Source of the DNA: JBQTHI01 sp052390035
GTDB taxonomy: Bacteria > Actinomycetota > Acidimicrobiia > Spongiisociales > ZC4RG35
Length of the DNA: 39,657 nucleotides
Direction: 5' to 3'
Assembly: GCA_052390035.1 (NCBI GenBank)
Contig: JBQTHI010000080.1
Location: 1 to 39,657 of the forward strand
Position numbers and translations under genes: made by a program. Shown in pieces: positions 1 to 6,974 of this stretch. Each line of letters starts with the position of its first letter. Position 1 is the first letter of the stretch. Under the pieces are notes generated by a model that saw only the letters and a list, made by a program, of their open reading frames with translations, made no database searches and was not told the DNA's origin.

Positions 1-2
1 CC

Positions 3-1697
3 GCCAACCTCCTCATCGCCGCCCGCCAGTCTTGGGATCTCGCCCTCGACATGGGCGAACGACATGGATACCGAAACGCTCAGGTAACCGTGATTGCACC
101 AACTGGAACCATCGGGCTGCAGATGGACTGCGATACCACCGGGGTCGAGCCCGACTTTGCTCTTGTTAAGTTCAAGAAGCTGGCCGGCGGGGGCTACTTC
201 AAGATCGTCAACCAGTCGGTGACCCCCGCTCTCGAAAACCTCGGATATGCCCCCGAACAGAGCGAGGACATCGTGCGCTACATCGTCGGGACCAGTTCGC
301 TCGAAGGGGCGCCCCATATCAACCGGGACTCCCTGATCGAGAAAGGATTCACCGACGAAGACCTCAGCAAGATTGACGCCGCCCTACCGGCCGTCTTCGA
401 ACTGCGGCATGCCTTCAATCCCTTTGTCCTTGGCGAGGCCGCCATCCAACGGCTCGGGTTCACCCCCGATGAATACGCCACCTTCGACTTCGACCTGCTG
501 GCAGCACTCGGGTTCTCGGCCAGGGAAACGAGAGAGGCGACCAGATGGGTATGCGGTGAGCAGATGATCGAAGGTGCTCGTCATATCAAGGACGAACATC
601 TAGCGGTCTTCGACACTGCCAACCGCAACGGCCGCAACGGCCAGCGGCTGATTCACCACGGCGGTCACATCAAGATGCTGGCCGCCACCCAACCCCTCCT
701 CAGTGGAGCTGCCTCGAAGACGATCAACATGCCCAACGAAGCCACGATCGAGGACATCGAGGAGAGCTACATGATGTCCTATCAGCTGGGTGTCAAATGT
801 ATGGCTCTCTACCGAGACGGCTCTAAGGCGAGCCAGCCTTTGTCAGCGTCGTCAGACGACGGGCGGTCCGAGGAGGAGCCGGAAGAGGTCAGCCGGTCCC
901 ACGAGATCGACCAACAGATCCTATGGGGAAGGATCCCGGCCGGAATGTCACCCACCCAGGCCTACGCGCAGGGGATGCACCCGCCCCGCTTCCTCCTGCC
1001 CGGCCGCCGCGGGGGTTATACCCAGGAGGCGCGGATCGGCGGGCACAAGGTGTACCTGAGGACCGGCGAATATGAAGACGGGACCCTGGGCGAGCTCTTC
1101 ATCTATCTGGCCAAAGAAGGAGCGACCCTGCGGGGCATTCTCTCTTGTTTTGCCATTGCCGTCTCGAAGGGCCTTCAATTCGGGGTGCCTCTCGAGGAGT
1201 TCGTCGACACGTTCACTTTTCAAACGTTCGAACCCCGGGGTCTGGTCGAAGGCCATCCCAACATCAAGATGGCCAACTCCATCGTCGACTATGTGTTTCG
1301 GGCGCTGGCGGTGGAGTATCTGCAGAGAGACGAGCTGGCACAGGTCCCGCCCGTTCGGGATGGTGAGTTGCCCGAACCTGCCAAAGGTTTGGCCGTCGAG
1401 ACCGGCGTTCAGCTCGATCTGACCGATGCCGTGGCCGAGCAGGATGTGGTGGCAGTGGCGTCGGCGGTGAAGTTCCTCGAGTCGAAGCCGCCGGTACCTC
1501 CCCCCGGCCGGCGCCATCTGGTGGCGGGCCCGAGGAGGATGGTTGGCTCCCAAGATGCCGGCACCGCGGCGATGCAATCCGCCCTGGGTGAAATGATGGG
1601 TGACGCCCCCCTCTGCGATACCTGCGGGCACATCACGATCCGCAACGGGTCGTGCTACAAGTGCCTCAACTGTGGGAACTCATTGGGTTGTAGCTGA
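3..1697 (+). CDS. nrdJ: Adenosylcobalamin-dependent (class II) ribonucleotide reductase, C-terminal part
   Basis: This is the 3' portion of a vitamin B12-dependent ribonucleotide reductase, which reduces ribonucleotides to deoxyribonucleotides in the cytoplasm using an adenosylcobalamin-generated thiyl radical. The frame is open at the left edge, so the true start and N-terminal catalytic half lie outside the window. Visible landmarks are the APTGTIG stretch followed by DCDTTGVEPDFAL (part of the reductase barrel), KKLAGGGYFKIVN, a TSCPD-type domain around nt 1075-1320 (GELFIYLAKEGATLRG, then FQTFEPRG) and a C-terminal zinc-ribbon-like cysteine cluster (CDTCGH, CYKCLNCG, ending LGCS), which in this family helps re-reduce the active site. 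The gene ends in TGA and is convergent with the HAD phosphatase gene. No B12 riboswitch can be judged because the 5' end is absent. Identification is firm from several family motifs. Confidence 0.95.
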   Translation, partial: ANLLIAARQSWDLALDMGERHGYRNAQVTVIAPTGTIGLQMDCDTTGVEPDFALVKFKKLAGGGYFKIVNQSVTPALENLGYAPEQSEDIVRYIVGTSSLEGAPHINRDSLIEKGFTDEDLSKIDAALPAVFELRHAFNPFVLGEAAIQRLGFTPDEYATFDFDLLAALGFSARETREATRWVCGEQMIEGARHIKDEHLAVFDTANRNGRNGQRLIHHGGHIKMLAATQPLLSGAASKTINMPNEATIEDIEESYMMSYQLGVKCMALYRDGSKASQPLSASSDDGRSEEEPEEVSRSHEIDQQILWGRIPAGMSPTQAYAQGMHPPRFLLPGRRGGYTQEARIGGHKVYLRTGEYEDGTLGELFIYLAKEGATLRGILSCFAIAVSKGLQFGVPLEEFVDTFTFQTFEPRGLVEGHPNIKMANSIVDYVFRALAVEYLQRDELAQVPPVRDGELPEPAKGLAVETGVQLDLTDAVAEQDVVAVASAVKFLESKPPVPPPGRRHLVAGPRRMVGSQDAGTAAMQSALGEMMGDAPLCDTCGHITIRNGSCYKCLNCGNSLGCS

Positions 1698-1755
1698 CGC
1701 CCTTGTATGAGGGTTTCGTCTCGTGAGCGAGCGGTGCGGTCTGGCCACCGGGCGG

Positions 1756-2415
1756 TCAACCGACTTGGAGGCGAACTCCCAACTCGTCGAGGTGGACAAG
1801 GAGGTCGGCCGGGTCTTCGTAGACCCGATACGCACCCGCCCGATCCAGCTCCTCCTGGCCGTATCCTCCGGACAGGAGTCCAACGCCAAGAGCGCGGGCA
1901 CGCTGGGCGGCGAGCAGATCCCACACGCTGTCACCCACCACTATCGCCCCGGCAATGTCGACGCCGAGTTGCCTTGCCGCCTCCACAAACAGATCGGGGT
2001 CGGGTTTGGCGCGGGCAACCTGGTCGCGGGTCACAACCGGCACACCGTCGGGGACCTCGAGTTGGCGAAGGACCGGGCCGGCGGTTTCCAAATAGCCGCT
2101 TGTGGCGATCGACCAAGGCACTCCGATGGTCGACAGATACCGGAGGAGTTCTTTAGCCCCGGGAAGAGGTCGGATCTGGGCGAAACGACCGGCATACGCC
2201 TCGCCATGGAGACGCTTGGCCCTGGCCGCCAGCTCCGGAGTCAGATCTTGACCCGTTTCCCGGGCGACGGCGCTGGCGAACAAGCCTCCGCTCATGCCGA
2301 TTTTCCTGTGAATCCTCCAAACGGAGATTGAGAGTCCGATCTGATCGAGGGCGTCCTGCCAAGCGAGAACGTGCTGATAGACGCTGTCAATCAGCGTTCC
2401 GTCAAGGTCGAACAA
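1756..2415 (-). CDS. HAD-superfamily phosphatase (phosphoglycolate-phosphatase-like)
   Basis: A cytoplasmic haloacid-dehalogenase-fold hydrolase of about 219 residues. All four HAD motifs are visible: motif I FDLDGTL with the nucleophile and acid Asp pair, motif II IATSG, motif III Lys in RAKPDPDLF, and motif IV VVGDSVWD. The helical cap between motifs I and II places it with the beta-phosphoglucomutase / phosphoglycolate phosphatase subfamily; the substrate cannot be read from sequence. The start is uncertain. TTG at 2415 begins directly at motif I, and the frame continues upstream without a stop to about 2505, so a CTG at 2487 or an unrecognised start would give a more usual N-terminus. It lies downstream of the PadR and small-membrane-protein genes on the same strand and may be co-transcribed with them. 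Confidence 0.85.
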   Translation of the reverse strand: MFDLDGTLIDSVYQHVLAWQDALDQIGLSISVWRIHRKIGMSGGLFASAVARETGQDLTPELAARAKRLHGEAYAGRFAQIRPLPGAKELLRYLSTIGVPWSIATSGYLETAGPVLRQLEVPDGVPVVTRDQVARAKPDPDLFVEAARQLGVDIAGAIVVGDSVWDLLAAQRARALGVGLLSGGYGQEELDRAGAYRVYEDPADLLVHLDELGVRLQVG

Positions 2416-2483
2416 GAACGACGGCGAACCTACGGCTGGCCCGGCTATAAGACGGGAAAGGTTACCGACCCGCGCAACTCGGA

Positions 2484-2636
2484 TCAGATACGGGCGACGA
2501 AATTCTCAAGGAAGGCATAACCCAGGAAAGGGGCTCCGACCAGGCCGGCCACGACCAGGACGACGGCCTGGAACGCCCCGATTCGAATCGAGACGCTGAG
2601 GAAAGGGCGGTGGTTGAAGTTGATCAGCCCCTTCAC
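2484..2636 (-). CDS. Small single-span membrane protein coupled to padR
   Basis: A 50-residue ORF starting at GTG 2636. Its first bases overlap the PadR stop codon in a GTGA arrangement, so it is probably translationally coupled. The protein begins KGLINFNHRP and then carries a hydrophobic stretch (about residues 21-39: AFQAVVLVVAGLVGAPFLG) fitting one transmembrane helix, with a short tail ending FVARI. PadR-family regulators are often co-transcribed with a membrane protein whose expression they control, and the context supports that here. No family is recognised. It is too short for most gene callers; the overlap, hydrophobic profile and stop position are the evidence. Confidence 0.6.
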   Translation of the reverse strand: MKGLINFNHRPFLSVSIRIGAFQAVVLVVAGLVGAPFLGYAFLENFVARI

Positions 2637-2932
2637 GTTCCCAACCTGGCGGTGCCGGCGACCAGCACGCGCTCGAGTCTTGCCAGCTCGGCGACGAGCA
2701 CCTCGCGACCGGCCTCGGTCAGGCGATAGGGCCGGCGCCGGTCATGCTCGGGTAGGCCCTCGATCAAGCCCCGATCTTCCAGGCGGGCGATTGCCCCATA
2801 TAGCGTCCCAGGGCCTGGTCGGTCGCCCCGCAGCCGCTCGATTTCATCCATCAGGGAGTATCCGTGCTTGGGGCCATCAGCGAGGCCCACCATGATGAGC
2901 AGTCCAAGTCCGGAGAAGCGGCCGAGATCCAT
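2633..2932 (-). CDS. PadR-family winged-helix transcriptional regulator
   Basis: A 99-residue DNA-binding repressor of the PadR family. The N-terminal winged helix contains the family hallmarks GPKHGYSLMDEIE and GPGTLYGAIARLEDRGLIE, followed by the wing (RRRPYRLTEAGREVL). The protein is short, as in the PadR-s1 subclass, and ends just after the helix used for dimerisation. ATG at 2932 has no Shine-Dalgarno sequence. A good -10 hexamer ends six bases upstream, which suggests leaderless translation, common in actinobacteria. Palindromes overlapping that promoter suggest autorepression. Effectors of PadR proteins are typically small hydrophobic or aromatic compounds, but nothing here identifies the ligand. 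Confidence 0.92.
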   Translation of the reverse strand: MDLGRFSGLGLLIMVGLADGPKHGYSLMDEIERLRGDRPGPGTLYGAIARLEDRGLIEGLPEHDRRRPYRLTEAGREVLVAELARLERVLVAGTARLGT

Positions 2933-2972
2933 GTAATGATATTACGTCAGACGTACTACTACGTCAAACGTA
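2933..2972. promoter_or_regulatory. Three palindromic operator candidates over the padR promoter
   Basis: Three 13-bp palindromes with 3-bp centres lie in 40 bp: GTAAT-GAT-ATTAC (2933-2945), TACGT-CAG-ACGTA (2943-2955) and TACGT-CAA-ACGTA (2960-2972). The last two are the same half-site pair repeated with centres 17 bp apart. They cover the -10, the spacer and the -35, as expected for an autorepressing PadR dimer. Confidence 0.65.
2939..2967 (-). promoter_or_regulatory. padR promoter (-35 TTGACG, -10 TAATAT)
   Basis: Read on the minus strand, TTGACG (2967-2962) and TAATAT (2944-2939) are separated by exactly 17 bp, a near-consensus housekeeping promoter. The -10 ends 6 bp from the ATG of padR, so transcription should begin at or next to the start codon. 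Confidence 0.75.
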
Positions 2973-2986
2973 CCAATTGGTTCGGG

Positions 2987-3658
2987 TTACGGAAGCCAGC
3001 GACGCTGACCCGCCGGTTCGATCGGGACCTCGGCGACGGCGGTTGCCCGCAACTGTGGGAAGGCCGTCATGAGCTGCGGGGCGACGACCTGATATACCCG
3101 CTCCGGCTGTTCGAGGTCACGAAGCCAATGATCGCCCAGATCTAGGAGATCGATGCCCCGGTCTGAGCCAGAAAGAGTTCTCTCGGCCACCGCCGACATC
3201 AGGATCTGACCGCCATGGGCGGCGTCACAGAGGCGGGCGCACCGGTTGAGCACCGGGCCGAAATAGGTGCAGTCGCGTTCAACCGCCCTTCCCGTGTGAA
3301 TGGCCATGCGAAGCCGGAGGCCTTGTCCAGCCACCACCAACTCGTCGGTGGCGAGCTGGGCCAGCACCGCCGCACGCACTGCGTTGACGGGGTCTTGGAA
3401 GGCCACCGCCAGGGAGTCGCCGCCGTTGGCAAACACGTAGCCGGAGAACGACTCGAAGATCCGGCCGAGCTCGTGATCATGGCGTTCGAGCGCATGGCGC
3501 ATTTGTCGGGGGTGTTCTTCCCAGAGCCGGGTGGAGCGCTCGATGTCGGTGATCAAGAAGGTGACAAAGCCGGAGGGGGCCGCAACCGGCAGCGAGGAAC
3601 CAAATTCGTCGGCGCTCGATTGGATGGGATCTTTCCCGAGGCGTTCTTTGGTCATCAT
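2987..3658 (-). CDS. Stand-alone class III adenylate/guanylate cyclase-domain protein
   Basis: A 223-residue protein consisting mainly of one class III nucleotidyl cyclase homology domain (about residues 30-195). The first metal-binding Asp is D38 in FLITDIERSTRLW; the second acidic position is D81 in NGGDSLAVAF, where active enzymes usually have GDG or GDS. The pair thought to stabilise the transition state corresponds to N138 and R142 in VLNRCARLCD. It has no membrane segment and no attached ATPase or HTH domain, although this subfamily often carries such partners. It could make cAMP or act as a regulatory domain. Start ATG 3658 is followed by a short unconserved tail. It lies 56 nt downstream of the peroxiredoxin gene on the same strand. 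Confidence 0.82.
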   Translation of the reverse strand: MMTKERLGKDPIQSSADEFGSSLPVAAPSGFVTFLITDIERSTRLWEEHPRQMRHALERHDHELGRIFESFSGYVFANGGDSLAVAFQDPVNAVRAAVLAQLATDELVVAGQGLRLRMAIHTGRAVERDCTYFGPVLNRCARLCDAAHGGQILMSAVAERTLSGSDRGIDLLDLGDHWLRDLEQPERVYQVVAPQLMTAFPQLRATAVAEVPIEPAGQRRWLP

Positions 3659-3714
3659 CCCCTACCTGAGGCGGATCGGGGTGGAACTGATACAACGAGT
3701 TTGGGGGTCTGACC

Positions 3715-4392
3715 TCAGTCGCCTCTTTGGTTCCTGAGCCAATCGAGCGCCGTCGTAAACCGGTCCATTTCTGCCACATAAGCTTTCGAGTCCTGCTTGA
3801 TCTCGTCGGCGAGATGGGCGTGCCTCCGGCCCAAGGCCAACGCCGCGAATCGAGCGCCACGGAAATAGACCTTGAGACGATCGGGGGCCAATGAGCCCGG
3901 TCCCGGATCTGCCGGACCTAGCCGAGGTGGTGCCTGGGAGGTGGGAGCCAACCCACGGTCTTCCACCTCCTGGATCACATCCACCTCCGGCAGGCGGTCG
4001 GCGTAGTCGCGGGACACAAACCGAAAAACCTCTTCCCCTTCAGGGGTTAGAACGATCATGGCGGGGAGTGAGATCTGCCGTTCGTCGACCTCGTCGGCGA
4101 CGCCGTAAGGCCGGATGACGGCGGTCCGGTCCGGATCGGAGAGCAGCGGAAACGGAAGCGAGAGTTTCTGGATCCAGGCACTGTTGCGAGCAGGGCTGTC
4201 GATCGACAGCCCAAAGATTCGAGCCCCGGCGTCAAGGAACTGGTGGTGACGCATCGCCAGGCTGACCAGCTGGCCATTGCAATATGGTCACCAATCTCCG
4301 CGGAGAAAGACGAGCAGCACTGCCGCGTCGAGGTGGTTGGACAACACCCAGGGTTCCCCGGCCTGATCGGTCACGGCGAAATCAATTGACAT
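3715..4392 (-). CDS. Peroxiredoxin/AhpC-TSA-like redoxin with in-frame UGA (probable selenocysteine)
   Basis: A redoxin-fold protein of 225 residues if the UGA at 4290-4288 is read as selenocysteine. Starting at ATG 4392 the frame gives MSIDFAVTDQAGEPWVL, then VFLRGDW-UGA-PYCNGQL, and continues without interruption through the rest of the fold (FGLSIDSP, LLSDPDR, the cis-Pro region SLPAMIVLTPEGE) to TGA at 3715. In Cys homologues this motif reads GDWCPYC, so the UGA sits exactly on the catalytic Cys (position 35) with the partner Cys at 38. A hairpin with an apical GGUC loop begins a few codons later. Such proteins reduce peroxides or disulfides in the cytoplasm. A conventional gene call would start at the ATG at 4254 and lose the active site. 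The alternative is a nonsense mutation. A C-terminal extension of about 75 residues after the fold is not recognised. Confidence 0.75.
4256..4274 (-). promoter_or_regulatory. Candidate bacterial SECIS hairpin
   Basis: On the minus strand, arm GCCAGCU (4274-4268) pairs with AGC-C-UGGC (4263-4256, one bulged C) around the apical tetraloop GGUC (4267-4264). The loop begins 20 nt after the UGA, inside the roughly 16-37 nt range of bacterial SECIS elements. GGUC is also the apical loop of the E. coli fdhF element. The bulge is on the 3' arm, unlike the bulged U on the 5' arm of fdhF. Confidence 0.6.
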
Positions 4393-4400
4393 TCCCCGAC

Positions 4401-4428
4401 GTTACCCGCCGGCCATCATGCGGGTTAC
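4401..4428. promoter_or_regulatory. Inverted repeat between divergent redoxin and MFS genes
   Basis: GTTACCCGC (4401-4409) and GCGGGTTAC (4420-4428) form 9-bp arms with one mismatch around a 10-bp spacer. The repeat fills most of the 48-bp gap between two divergent start codons, so it is a candidate operator. No clear -35/-10 pair was recognised. Confidence 0.35.
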
Positions 4429-4440
4429 CGTCCCCATGGC

Positions 4441-5709
4441 ATGGTTGAACGCGTTGATGTTCTGCCGGTCCCGGACCCCGATCGGTCCCACTCGGTACAG
4501 CGCGTCTATCTGCTGTTAACGGTTCTCTCGACCTTGGCGACCTCCCTGATCTGGGGAATCAACACCCTCTTCCTGCTCGACGCGGGCCTCAGCAACACTG
4601 AGGCTTTCGCCGCCAATGCCTTCTTCACCGTCGGCCAGGTGCTTTTCGAAATACCGACTGGGGTGGTGGCCGACACCCGGGGCCGGCGGCTCTCATATCT
4701 GCTGGGAGCCGGCACCCTGCTCATCTCGACGGTCCTCTATCTGGTCATGTGGGAAGTTGAGGCCCCCCTCTGGGGATGGGCCATCGCCTCAATAATGATC
4801 GGTCTCGGGTTTACCTTCTTCACTGGCGCGACCGAGGCATGGCTGGTTGACGGGCTTGCCTATTGCGGCTTCAGCGGGGAGCTGGAACACGTTTTCGCCC
4901 GAACCCAGACCTGGAGCGGGGCAGCAATGCTGGTCGGGTCGTTAGGCGGAGGCTTCATTGCCCAGTTCACCAGCCTCGGGGTTCCTTATCTCCTGCGGGC
5001 GCTGGCGCTCGGCATCACCTTGACAGTGGCCTTGGTGGCAATGCGCGATTACGGCTTCATTCCTAAGGAGGGGAGGCGGGCCATGTTGGCCGTCCGCCAG
5101 GTCCTGAGCGCCTCGATTGAGAGCGGCTGGCGCAACCCGCCGGTTCGTTGGACGCTGCTCGAATCGGCCTTTTCCACCGGGGTCGGCTTTTACGCCTTCT
5201 ACGCCATGCAGCCCTTCCTGCTCGAGCTCTACGGTGACGAGTCTGCCGTCGGGGTGGCGGGCATTGCCGCCGCCGCCTATGCCGGCGCCCAAATCGTCGG
5301 TGGTCTGCTGGTACCCCACCTCCACAAGATGTTTACCAAGAAGACCAGTGTCATGCTTTTTTCGGCAGGAGTCAGTGCGTTGGCCATCGGTCTGGTCGGA
5401 GCGGTTGGTTCGATTGGGCTGGCGATCGCTCTCATGTTGGTCTGGTCGCTGGTGGCGTCCATCGCCCTACCGATTCGCCAGGCCTATCTCAATGGGCAGA
5501 TCCCATCCGAGCAGCGGGCCACCGTCCTGTCGTTCGACTCGCTGATGGGTTCGAGCGGGGGGATCCTCATCCAACCCGGACTCGGTCGGGTGGCAGACGT
5601 CGCGGGCTATCCGGCGGCCTTCTTCGCTGCCGGGGTGCTGCGGGTGGGGGCGATTCCGTTCCTCGCCCTCGCCCGGCGGGCCAAGGCAGTTTCGGATCCG
5701 ATCGACTAG
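4441..5709 (+). CDS. Major facilitator superfamily transporter
   Basis: A 422-residue inner-membrane secondary transporter with about 12 hydrophobic helices. After a short N-terminal tail, the first helices are followed by the MFS loop 2-3 motif as GVVADTRGRRLS (GxxxD..GRR). The second half shows the usual pseudo-repeat with a large central loop near residues 205-230. It resembles multidrug-type or uncharacterised actinobacterial MFS proteins; the substrate is not predictable. Start ATG 4441 follows a short divergent region. The stop codon (TAG, 5707-5709) is interleaved with the stop of the convergent oxidoreductase gene through a shared CTAG. Confidence 0.9.
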   Translation: MVERVDVLPVPDPDRSHSVQRVYLLLTVLSTLATSLIWGINTLFLLDAGLSNTEAFAANAFFTVGQVLFEIPTGVVADTRGRRLSYLLGAGTLLISTVLYLVMWEVEAPLWGWAIASIMIGLGFTFFTGATEAWLVDGLAYCGFSGELEHVFARTQTWSGAAMLVGSLGGGFIAQFTSLGVPYLLRALALGITLTVALVAMRDYGFIPKEGRRAMLAVRQVLSASIESGWRNPPVRWTLLESAFSTGVGFYAFYAMQPFLLELYGDESAVGVAGIAAAAYAGAQIVGGLLVPHLHKMFTKKTSVMLFSAGVSALAIGLVGAVGSIGLAIALMLVWSLVASIALPIRQAYLNGQIPSEQRATVLSFDSLMGSSGGILIQPGLGRVADVAGYPAAFFAAGVLRVGAIPFLALARRAKAVSDPID

Positions 5710-6971
5710 GAGAACCTGCGTCGATGGTCGACGGCGATGGTCGTCCCTGAAATCCGGGCTTCTTCGGCGAGGAACGCCAGCAGGTGACTCTCCATCGATT
5801 CCGCCGCCGAGGTGGCGGGCGGCGCTCCATGTATCACCGTTTCGAGGAACGCCTCGATGATCCCGTCGTCGCCGCCACCATGACCGCCGGGCGCAGCCGA
5901 TATGGGAATGTCCTCGGCCTCACCGCTGGCATGGTCGATCACCGTGATCGACTGGGCATGACCAAATAGGCCTCGGAGGGTCGCCCGGGTTCCGTCATAC
6001 CTCATTGTCCGGCTCTCCTCGTGTGAGTGGCCGTGCATGGTCAGCGTCACGCTGGCACCATCGCCAAGCTCCATTGCCACGACCTGATGATCGACGACGT
6101 CCGAACCGGCCCGATAGGCACACAACCCATACGGTCCGTCCTGCAACGCCCGGAGTCGGCCGTCGGGGGACAGATCGTCGGTCAGAACGTGAACGGGCCA
6201 CCCGGTCAGGCGAGGATCAAGGTAGACCCGGCGGGCGTCATACGGACAGCCATCAACCGGGCATGGGGCGGTGCAGCGTTGGGCGGCGTTTTCGGGAGCG
6301 CGTTCGGCTCGAAACTCGAAGAGCGATCCATAAGAGCTGAGACGTCGCACCGGTGCGTCGAGATTCCAATGGAGGACATCGAAGTCATGAGTGCATTTGG
6401 CGACGATCATCGGTGCCGACGTCGCCGCCCGCCCCCAGTTACCGCGCACAAACGAATGGGCCATGTGCCAGGACCTGACGTTCTCACGATGGGCAACGGT
6501 CACGATCTCCCCGAGTCGCCCCGCCTTGATCACCCGATGGAGGGTTTGGAAGAACGGGGTGAAGCGGAGAACATGGGCTATTTGCAAGGTCCCTATGGCG
6601 CCTGCAGCCGCTTCGACCAGTGCAAAACAGTCCGCCAGGGTGGAAGCCATCGGCTTTTCGGCCAGCACGTGGTACCCCGTCGCCAGGGCGCTTTCAACTT
6701 GACGGTGGTGGTCCCGATCGGGAGAGGCGACTATGCAAGCCGGGGCAAGTGGGCTCTCGGCGAGTAACGCCTCCGGATCGGTGAAGCGGCGGCTGGGCGG
6801 AATGTCGTGGGCCTCGCCAAACCTTGCCAATCGATCGGGGCGAGGATCGGCCACCGCAACGAACCGCAGCCGGTCGGAGTGAGCGAGGGCCCAAGTTCCA
6901 TAGACATGATGCCCACGCTGGCCGGCACCTATCAGAACGGCATCGGTTCTCGGCGATGTGGGCCTTCTCAA
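5706..6971 (-). CDS. Gfo/Idh/MocA-family NAD(P)-dependent oxidoreductase
   Basis: A 421-residue cytoplasmic dehydrogenase-family protein. The N-terminal Rossmann fold carries VLIGAGQRGHHVYG, followed by the acidic ribose-binding end (VAVADPRPDR), CIVASPDRDHH, and the family signature HVLAEKPMA with the catalytic-type Lys. The C-terminal alpha/beta domain holds THDFDVLHW and a Cys-rich segment (RCTAPCPVDGCPYDAR) that could bind a metal and is unusual for the family. Substrates are usually sugars, inositols or their derivatives; none can be assigned. It starts 3 nt after the 726-residue membrane protein gene on the same strand, so the two are probably co-transcribed. Confidence 0.9.
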   Translation of the reverse strand: MRRPTSPRTDAVLIGAGQRGHHVYGTWALAHSDRLRFVAVADPRPDRLARFGEAHDIPPSRRFTDPEALLAESPLAPACIVASPDRDHHRQVESALATGYHVLAEKPMASTLADCFALVEAAAGAIGTLQIAHVLRFTPFFQTLHRVIKAGRLGEIVTVAHRENVRSWHMAHSFVRGNWGRAATSAPMIVAKCTHDFDVLHWNLDAPVRRLSSYGSLFEFRAERAPENAAQRCTAPCPVDGCPYDARRVYLDPRLTGWPVHVLTDDLSPDGRLRALQDGPYGLCAYRAGSDVVDHQVVAMELGDGASVTLTMHGHSHEESRTMRYDGTRATLRGLFGHAQSITVIDHASGEAEDIPISAAPGGHGGGDDGIIEAFLETVIHGAPPATSAAESMESHLLAFLAEEARISGTTIAVDHRRRFS

Positions 6972-6974
6972 GCC

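Noticed and set aside
948..1631. Long minus-strand frame opposite nrdJ
   Set aside because: It lies entirely within the clearly conserved nrdJ frame and has a compositional-shadow look (Arg/Pro/Gly/His rich, no motif).
1723..2331. Plus-strand frame of about 200 codons opposite the HAD gene
   Set aside because: The minus strand carries all four HAD motifs; the plus frame has no recognisable domain.
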